From Candidatus Dojkabacteria bacterium (GTDB lineage Bacteria > Patescibacteriota > Dojkabacteria > SC72), in assembly GCA_012511375.1 (NCBI GenBank), contig JAAZGF010000076.1:1-6636 (forward strand): a stretch of DNA of 6,636 bases, read 5' to 3'. Numbering within the stretch: position 1 is the first letter of the stretch; each line of letters opens with the position of its first letter. The position numbers were made by a program, and so were the translations under genes. Below, piece by piece: positions 1-4,055 of the stretch. The notes below the pieces were generated by a model, which saw only the letters and a program-made list of their open reading frames with translations, was not told where the DNA came from and did no database searches.

Positions 1-771
1 GAACAGAGGTTCAACAATTCATGCGATACAATTGATACTATTAGAGCAGTTCCTAAGGCAGAGTATGTTTTCGATCATTGGTATGATTCAAAAGGTGATA
101 GGAGTTTTTTTGAGCCAGAGATAACACTACAGTTTGCACAAGTTGAAAGTCAAGGAGATAGTACATTAAGAGCCATATATACGAAGTCAAGAGATTCTAT
201 TCCTCCCGTTGTAGAAGATCCAGTAGATGCTAGATGTGGATCGAATGCTAAGACATATGAAGCGACTCAACAGGATTGGCCAACAACAACTAAGGAAGGA
301 TTCTGTGCTGTAGGGCAACCAGAACCAGCAGAACCAGTATTTCCATCTGAAGATTCAAGTGTAGCATGGCTTTGTAAGGAAGGTTCTGAAAATGTAACTT
401 GTAAGGCTTTTAGGAAGGAAACAGAAAAACCTCCAGTGGGGTCTAGTACGGATCCTTCTGAAGGATCTACAACAGCAGAAGAAAACTCAGAAACAACATC
501 TTCGAAAACAACAACAACTACTTCTTCAGGGTCTGCAACTTCTCCAGAATCTACTTCTTCTACCGAAGCTACAACTACAGGGGAATTCCCAGAAACAGGC
601 ATATTTGATAATGTAAAAGCATCGCTATCAGCTGGAAGTATATTGCTCTTCTTAGGCATGCTTTGGTCTCGTATAGATAAGCATACTGCTGTTACAGCTA
701 CACTCCTGGGAGTTAATGCAGGAGAAAGAAGAAAAAAGAATTTTGAGAAAAAGATAGGACAAAGAATATAG
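1..771 (+). CDS. Cell-surface protein with FPETG sorting signal, C-terminal part (5' end outside window)
   Basis: The frame is open from base 1 to a TAG stop and gives 256 residues; the start lies upstream of the window. Fragment residues 15-60 (AVPKAEYVFDHWYDSKGDRS onward, ending LRAIY) resemble a divergent InlB B-type repeat, a small beta fold common in surface proteins. Residues 79-134 hold a four-cysteine module (C79-G-S, C102, W123-L-C125, C134) like the CGS..Y..C..G...W.C...C modules often repeated in CPR surface proteins. Residues 148-195 are a low-complexity Ser/Thr/Glu stalk. FPETG follows at 196-200, then a short hydrophobic stretch (about 211-222) and a tail of over 30 residues ending in a basic cluster (ERRKKNFEKK). 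This is read as a secreted protein fixed to the envelope, possibly by a sortase. Ligand and function are unknown. The domain names rest on pattern recognition, not a search. Confidence 0.82.
   Translation, partial: EQRFNNSCDTIDTIRAVPKAEYVFDHWYDSKGDRSFFEPEITLQFAQVESQGDSTLRAIYTKSRDSIPPVVEDPVDARCGSNAKTYEATQQDWPTTTKEGFCAVGQPEPAEPVFPSEDSSVAWLCKEGSENVTCKAFRKETEKPPVGSSTDPSEGSTTAEENSETTSSKTTTTTSSGSATSPESTSSTEATTTGEFPETGIFDNVKASLSAGSILLFLGMLWSRIDKHTAVTATLLGVNAGERRKKNFEKKIGQRI
586..771 (+). other. Sortase-like C-terminal sorting signal (FPETG + hydrophobic segment + basic tail)
   Basis: FPETG is encoded at 586-600, directly after the Ser/Thr stalk, in the place expected for an LPXTG motif. A hydrophobic run, AGSILLFLGMLW, is at 631-666. 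A classical signal then ends within a few basic residues, but here the protein runs on through SRIDKHTAVTATLLGVNAG to a strongly basic end. The signal therefore departs from the textbook form in two ways: Phe replaces Leu at the first position, and the cytoplasmic tail is long. Confidence 0.6.
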
Positions 772-784
772 AGTGTGATATAAT
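756..784 (+). promoter_or_regulatory. Predicted sigma70-type promoter for rpsU operon
   Basis: A perfect -10 hexamer TATAAT lies at 779-784. A partial -35 (AGGACA, 756-761, 4 of 6 matches to TTGACA) sits 17 bases upstream, inside the end of the surface-protein gene. Transcription would begin near 791, leaving a leader of about 26 bases with no Shine-Dalgarno motif before the rpsU ATG. The -10 lies within the 13-base inverted repeat GTGATATAATCAC. Confidence 0.55.
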
Positions 785-787
785 CAC
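775..787. promoter_or_regulatory. Short inverted repeat centred on the rpsU -10 box (possible operator)
   Basis: GTGAT-ATA-ATCAC is a perfect 5-base inverted repeat with a 3-base centre. It covers the whole -10 hexamer, so any protein bound there would block RNA polymerase. Such a short AT-rich palindrome can easily arise by chance, and no regulator gene is visible in the window. Confidence 0.2.
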
Positions 788-816
788 CGAGATATACTTA
801 ATTAATACATATACAA

Positions 817-1017
817 ATGGCAGTAGTTGTACATTCTAATGAAAACGTAGATAGCGCTCTTAAAAGACTTCATAGAGAGGTTCTGAGGGAGAAGATATTA
901 GAAACATACAGAAACAAACAGTACAGAATTAAAAAGGCTGACTTGGAAATACAGAAAAGAAGAGATTGGGCAAAAACCAAAAGAAGAAGGAGAGCAGCAG
1001 CTAGAAGAGAAAGGTAA
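817..1017 (+). CDS. rpsU: Small ribosomal subunit protein bS21
   Basis: This 66-residue protein has the usual length and pattern of bS21: a short beta-like start (AVVVHSNENVDSALKRLHRE), then a helical body (VLREKILETYRNKQYRIKK), then a very basic end (KTKRRRRAAARRER). bS21 binds the 30S platform near the 3' end of 16S rRNA, where it influences initiation. The ATG is the natural start: it gives the conserved N-terminus and lies about 26 bases after the predicted transcription start. No Shine-Dalgarno motif precedes it (the leader is AT-rich). It is followed after 17 bases by yqeY, a pairing also seen in Firmicutes. Confidence 0.9.
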   Translation: MAVVVHSNENVDSALKRLHREVLREKILETYRNKQYRIKKADLEIQKRRDWAKTKRRRRAAARRER

Positions 1018-1034
1018 ATTTTCACTATTAAACA

Positions 1035-1481
1035 ATGTCTTTAGTAGATACAATACGAAAAGATATGTTCCAGGCCTCTAAAGAAGGTAATTCAACCAAA
1101 GCTGACATATTAAAATTGGCATTAGCAGAGATAAAGAATGAACAGATAGCATTGGGTAAAGAGGAATTAGAAGAAAATGAGGTAGAGAAAATATTAAGAA
1201 GAGAAGTAAAAAAGATAGTAGATTCCATAGAACAGTTTGAGAAGATGCAAAGAGAGGATCTTGTTCAGAGAGAAAAAGCACAATTGGAAGCAATAAATGA
1301 GTACCTTCCTGAACTTTTAGGTGAAGATGAGGTAAGAAAGATTGTAGAACAGAAAGTAAAAGAAATAGGAGCAGTGAGTGTAAAGGATATGGGTAAAATT
1401 ATGGGGGTGGTAATGAAAGAGTTAGACGGTAAAGCAGATGGAAATACTGTAAAAGCAATTGTTCTAGAACTACTATCTTAA
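1035..1481 (+). CDS. yqeY: YqeY family protein (GatB/YqeY domain)
   Basis: The 148 residues match the normal length of the YqeY family (about 147-150). The N-terminal half is helical and charged (MSLVDTIRKDMFQASKEGNS, then KLALAEIKNEQIALGKEELE). The middle carries the family's REVKKIVDSIEQFEKMQRED-type helix and the INEYLPELLGEDEV segment. The C-terminus has the small GatB-tail-like helical fold (VSVKDMGKIMGVVMKELDGK, then ADGNTVKAIVLELL). The domain is shared with the tail of the tRNA amidotransferase subunit GatB, where it contacts tRNA; the role of the stand-alone protein is not firmly known. The gene sits between rpsU and ybeY, two bases before the ybeY ATG, and is probably co-transcribed. 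No Shine-Dalgarno motif precedes its ATG. Confidence 0.9.
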   Translation: MSLVDTIRKDMFQASKEGNSTKADILKLALAEIKNEQIALGKEELEENEVEKILRREVKKIVDSIEQFEKMQREDLVQREKAQLEAINEYLPELLGEDEVRKIVEQKVKEIGAVSVKDMGKIMGVVMKELDGKADGNTVKAIVLELLS

Positions 1482-1483
1482 AG

Positions 1484-1915
1484 ATGAATTTAGCTATATA
1501 TAATTGGAATTTACTAGAGAAATATTTTTCCAATCTCTCTTTTCCCAAAAACATGTTGATAGATGTTCTTAAGAAGGAATTTTCTACTTTTAAAATAGAT
1601 TCTCTTAATATTGTTTTTACAACTAAAAAACACATAAAAGAACTAAACAAAGAATTTAGACAGATAGACGAAACTACTGATGTACTGTCCTTTTTGTTAT
1701 CTGAGAAGCCAAGAGAAGGAGAAATATACATATGTTCTGAATGTGCTGTAGAAAAAGATGAGAAGGAAATTTTAAGGTTGATAGTTCATGGATGTTTACA
1801 TGTTTTAGGCTATAAGCATAAAGGGTATTTTAAAGAAGAATCAAAAGAAAAAGAAATTATGTTTGTAAAACAGGAAGAAATATTAGAGAATATATGTAGT
1901 AATTTAAATATTTAG
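1484..1915 (+). CDS. ybeY: Endoribonuclease YbeY (16S rRNA 3'-end maturation factor)
   Basis: This 143-residue protein shows the YbeY zinc signature HGCLHVLGYKH at residues 102-112, in which H102, H106 and H112 are the expected metal ligands. Upstream are the family blocks ELNKEFRQIDETTDVLSF (53-70, with conserved R59) and GEIYIC (79-84). The C-terminal helix (KEKEIMFVKQEEILENI) matches the usual E..M...E..IL end. YbeY is a single-strand-specific RNase that acts with the ribosome in 16S rRNA 3' maturation and 70S quality control. Two usual positions differ: the Asp of GYDH is Lys111, and the Pro of TDVLSFP is Leu71; neither is a zinc ligand. The start lies two bases after the yqeY stop. Translational coupling is likely, since no Shine-Dalgarno motif is present. 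Confidence 0.93.
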   Translation: MNLAIYNWNLLEKYFSNLSFPKNMLIDVLKKEFSTFKIDSLNIVFTTKKHIKELNKEFRQIDETTDVLSFLLSEKPREGEIYICSECAVEKDEKEILRLIVHGCLHVLGYKHKGYFKEESKEKEIMFVKQEEILENICSNLNI

Positions 1916-1920
1916 CTACA

Positions 1921-2187
1921 TTGAAAGTAGATTTAGTCAAAAGTAAAGCTTTTTTAATACTTCTTACAGTTCTTCTTCTTGTAATATTCTTAGTCATATA
2001 TTTACGAGCTAGAGTACAGACTGAGGTAAAAGATGAGTGTATGGTTCCTTCTACTAAATGTGAAGAAATGGATATGCTCCCATCGTGTCCTAAAGACGCT
2101 ATCTGTAAAGAAACCCTTGTAGGATGGTCTTCAGAAGATGCTGATTGTCCTACATACAAAGTATATTGTTTTGAAGAAGTAAAGTAA
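1921..2187 (+). CDS. Small membrane-anchored six-cysteine protein, unknown function
   Basis: I do not recognise this 88-residue protein. It has a short basic start (KVDLVKSK), one strongly hydrophobic segment at about residues 10-28 (AFLILLTVLLLVIFLVIYL), a basic stop (RAR), and then an outer part of about 57 residues with six cysteines (40, 47, 56, 62, 76, 83) and many acidic residues. Positive charges before the membrane segment suggest the Cys-rich part faces outward, where three disulfides could form. The TTG at 1921 is chosen because a stop (1900-1902) closes the frame just upstream and the first internal ATG (2041) would remove the membrane segment. The gene begins five bases after ybeY and ends one base before pth, so it is part of the same transcript. 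Function cannot be inferred from neighbours. Confidence 0.7.
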   Translation: MKVDLVKSKAFLILLTVLLLVIFLVIYLRARVQTEVKDECMVPSTKCEEMDMLPSCPKDAICKETLVGWSSEDADCPTYKVYCFEEVK

Positions 2188-2188
2188 T

Positions 2189-2752
2189 ATGAAATTAATA
2201 GTAGGATTAGGTAATCCTGGAGAAAAATACAGTGAGAGTAGACACAATGTAGGTTTTCTTTTTTTGGATAAACTAAGAGAAAAATTCCTTTGGCAGAAAG
2301 GATATGATATTACGGAGTGGAATAAGCAGAAGGTATTTAATTCAGAACTGTGTTTTCTAAAACAGGGATCTAGAGTACTTGCAATGTTACAAAAGCCTTT
2401 GACATATATGAATAGGTCTGGAGATGCGGTAGAGAGAGTAGTTAAAAAGTTTGACATTGAAAATATAGAAGAGGATTTAATACTTGTACATGATGATTTA
2501 GACTTACCTCTTGGTAAATTCAAAATACAGAAAGGGAAATCACCTCTAGGTCACAAAGGAGTAAAGAGCATAGAGGAGAAATTGCATACAGCTAATTTTA
2601 AAAGGGTTAGAGTAGGGATAGAGAACAGGGAAGGTATGGGCATTGTAGGAGAGGATTATGTATTGATGAAGTTTTCTAAGGAGGAAAAAGAGGTACTAGA
2701 GGAGATAATACAGGAATCCATAGCAGGGATTCTTTCAGAAATACTAATGTAG
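2189..2752 (+). CDS. pth: Peptidyl-tRNA hydrolase
   Basis: Bacterial Pth cleaves the ester bond of peptidyl-tRNAs that fall off the ribosome, which frees tRNA for reuse. The 187 residues are near the usual length (about 185-195). Visible family blocks are KLIVGLGNPGEKY (N9), SRHNVGF (catalytic His19), KPLTYMNRSG (N75), and ILVHDDLDLPLGK (D102, partner of the catalytic His). The block usually written GGHNGLKSI reads LGHKGVKSI (120-127), so Lys123 replaces the conserved Asn that in E. coli (N114) helps place the substrate. The segment FKRVRVGIENR matches the usual R.R.GIG.P region with changes. The ATG lies one base after the previous stop, without a Shine-Dalgarno motif, which suggests coupling. 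Its TAG stop directly touches the stop of the convergent membrane gene. Confidence 0.93.
   Translation: MKLIVGLGNPGEKYSESRHNVGFLFLDKLREKFLWQKGYDITEWNKQKVFNSELCFLKQGSRVLAMLQKPLTYMNRSGDAVERVVKKFDIENIEEDLILVHDDLDLPLGKFKIQKGKSPLGHKGVKSIEEKLHTANFKRVRVGIENREGMGIVGEDYVLMKFSKEEKEVLEEIIQESIAGILSEILM
2712..2734 (+). terminator. Possible hairpin at the end of pth, weak terminator candidate
   Basis: AGGAATCC (2712-2719) can pair with GGATTCTT (2727-2734) across a 7-base loop, giving an 8-pair stem with one G-U. It lies inside the last codons of pth. Only a broken T-run follows (TTCTTTC), with TATTTTTG further on at 2755-2761. The two convergent genes leave no space between stops, so any terminator must lie inside coding sequence. 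This is the best candidate seen for the plus-strand operon. Confidence 0.22.
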
Positions 2753-3991
2753 CTATTTTTGTATAAGGATTCTTTCTAAAGAGGTTTTGTAAATTTCTTT
2801 TATTTCTTTTAATGAATGACTCTGTAAGCACTCATCTTTCTCTGTTACAACAGCAAGTTCATTACCCTCTAGGGTAATCCCCATGTTGATAATTTTCTCA
2901 TCTTCATCCATTAAAAAGAATATTCTTCCTGATTCTAATTCTAAAGATTCGTTTTCTTCAACTACATCTAAGATGTTGTTTTCTTTTAAATATTCAAAAA
3001 GAAGCTTACTGTAATTATATTCATAATTGTATGATTTAAAGCCATCTTTTTTAATAGCATAGTCCCTTAGTACAGGATTAAGGGGTAAGCCAATATTATA
3101 ATATGCTTGAACTACTATTCGGTATGAATCATGTGCTCCAAGTTTGTACTTTAACTTTGAAGATGGGCTTTCTGAGTCTTTTCTCCCAGCCCATTTGTTA
3201 GAATTGATGATATCATACGTACTTTTTAAAATATCTTCTTTTTTGGCTTGTACAATATTATTTTCTCCAATATTTCCTACATCTAAATCAAGACTATCTT
3301 TTAAGGTATCATAATCTACGTCAACCTGAATATTTCCTTCTTTATCATACAGATAGCTTCTGTTGTAGGTATTAAGCAGAATATATGTTGAAAGAGGTAA
3401 TATTAAAACGGTTACAGCTATAAATGATTTGGATAGTATGTTAAGTAGCGTAGTTTCTTTAAAGAACATCTTGTATACAACAAAAGCAAATATTGAGATG
3501 AAGATAAGCTCAATAGCAAGGATAGGGCTTAGGAAATATCCTGCAAAAAGGTTAGGTTCTAAAATCCAAAAAAGGAGTGTAGATTGAGTATCCGTAAGAG
3601 GGTAGAAGAGCATAACTCTAGTAACCAAAAAATCTGCGAAAAGATGTGCTAGAGTACAAATTAAAAAGGTGTTTGTTAAAATATTTAGAAATTCCTTAGT
3701 TAAAGATTTCCTTGTTTCAGAGTTTAATAGATTGTAAAAAGGGTTAACAAGAAGTTTTAAAACAATCCATATGATAATGTAAAAGATGGGTGTATGTGAT
3801 ATGACTTCATGATGGGCAAAGCCGGGAATATTAAATTTAGAGAGCACAAAGAGATCAAAGTCAGGCAATATTCCAAAAAAGAAGCTAGCTAGTACTATCA
3901 ATATATGATGATTACTCTTTAATTTTTTGATTTTCTTTTTCTGTATTATCTCATTTGCAAGAAAAGAGACAGGACCGTGTGCTAAGAACAT
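2753..3991 (-). CDS. YdjM-like (LexA-binding / metal-dependent hydrolase type) multi-pass membrane protein
   Basis: The 412-residue protein starts MFLAHGPVSFLANEI and carries the motif set I associate with the YdjM-like membrane hydrolase family: H5, ILPDFDLF (D44, D46), a His cluster HHEVISHTP (60-67), and AHLFADFL (H116, D120), like the family's H..SHSL and HLLLD blocks. These His/Asp residues could bind metal at the membrane. About five hydrophobic segments are seen (roughly 29-50, 67-83, 102-124, 153-178, 188-208). Typical family members end soon after such a core, but here about 200 soluble, acidic residues follow (about 212-412) with no domain I recognise. Enzymatic activity is not proven for the family and no substrate can be named. 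The gene opposes all its neighbours and diverges from mfd. The ATG (3989-3991) lies about 21 bases after a predicted start site and has no Shine-Dalgarno motif. Confidence 0.72.
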   Translation of the reverse strand: MFLAHGPVSFLANEIIQKKKIKKLKSNHHILIVLASFFFGILPDFDLFVLSKFNIPGFAHHEVISHTPIFYIIIWIVLKLLVNPFYNLLNSETRKSLTKEFLNILTNTFLICTLAHLFADFLVTRVMLFYPLTDTQSTLLFWILEPNLFAGYFLSPILAIELIFISIFAFVVYKMFFKETTLLNILSKSFIAVTVLILPLSTYILLNTYNRSYLYDKEGNIQVDVDYDTLKDSLDLDVGNIGENNIVQAKKEDILKSTYDIINSNKWAGRKDSESPSSKLKYKLGAHDSYRIVVQAYYNIGLPLNPVLRDYAIKKDGFKSYNYEYNYSKLLFEYLKENNILDVVEENESLELESGRIFFLMDEDEKIINMGITLEGNELAVVTEKDECLQSHSLKEIKEIYKTSLERILIQK

Positions 3992-4018
3992 ATGTTTTGT
4001 TTCTTAAATATTTCACAT

Positions 4019-4046
4019 ATTATACATATTTTAAGGTTGTTGATAA
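4019..4046 (-). promoter_or_regulatory. Predicted promoter for the YdjM-like gene
   Basis: On the minus strand a perfect TATAAT occupies 4024 to 4019. A TTATCA (4046 to 4041, 4 of 6 matches to TTGACA) lies 16 bases upstream. Transcription would start near 4012, about 20 bases before the ATG. The -10 box shares bases 4021-4024 with the predicted -35 of mfd on the other strand. Confidence 0.42.
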
Positions 4047-4049
4047 AAT
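4021..4049 (+). promoter_or_regulatory. Predicted promoter for mfd, probably giving a leaderless mRNA
   Basis: TATACA (4021-4026, 4 of 6) and TAAAAT (4044-4049, 5 of 6) are separated by 17 bases. The -10 ends six bases before the GTG start at 4056, so the expected first transcribed base falls on or beside the start codon. The boxes are imperfect and AT-rich, so this is a prediction only. Confidence 0.4.
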
Positions 4050-4055
4050 GGGCGT

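Noticed and set aside
267..659. Minus-strand open frame of 130 codons
   Set aside because: It lies opposite the Ser/Thr-rich stalk of the surface protein. Its Val/Ser-rich product is the mirror of that low-complexity coding sequence, and no promoter or family motif supports it.
1399..1731. Minus-strand open frame across the yqeY-ybeY junction
   Set aside because: It overlaps two clearly identified genes and has no recognisable motif.
2131..2523. Minus-strand open frame of 130 codons within pth
   Set aside because: The opposite strand encodes a clear Pth with conserved catalytic blocks, and this frame shows no family motif.
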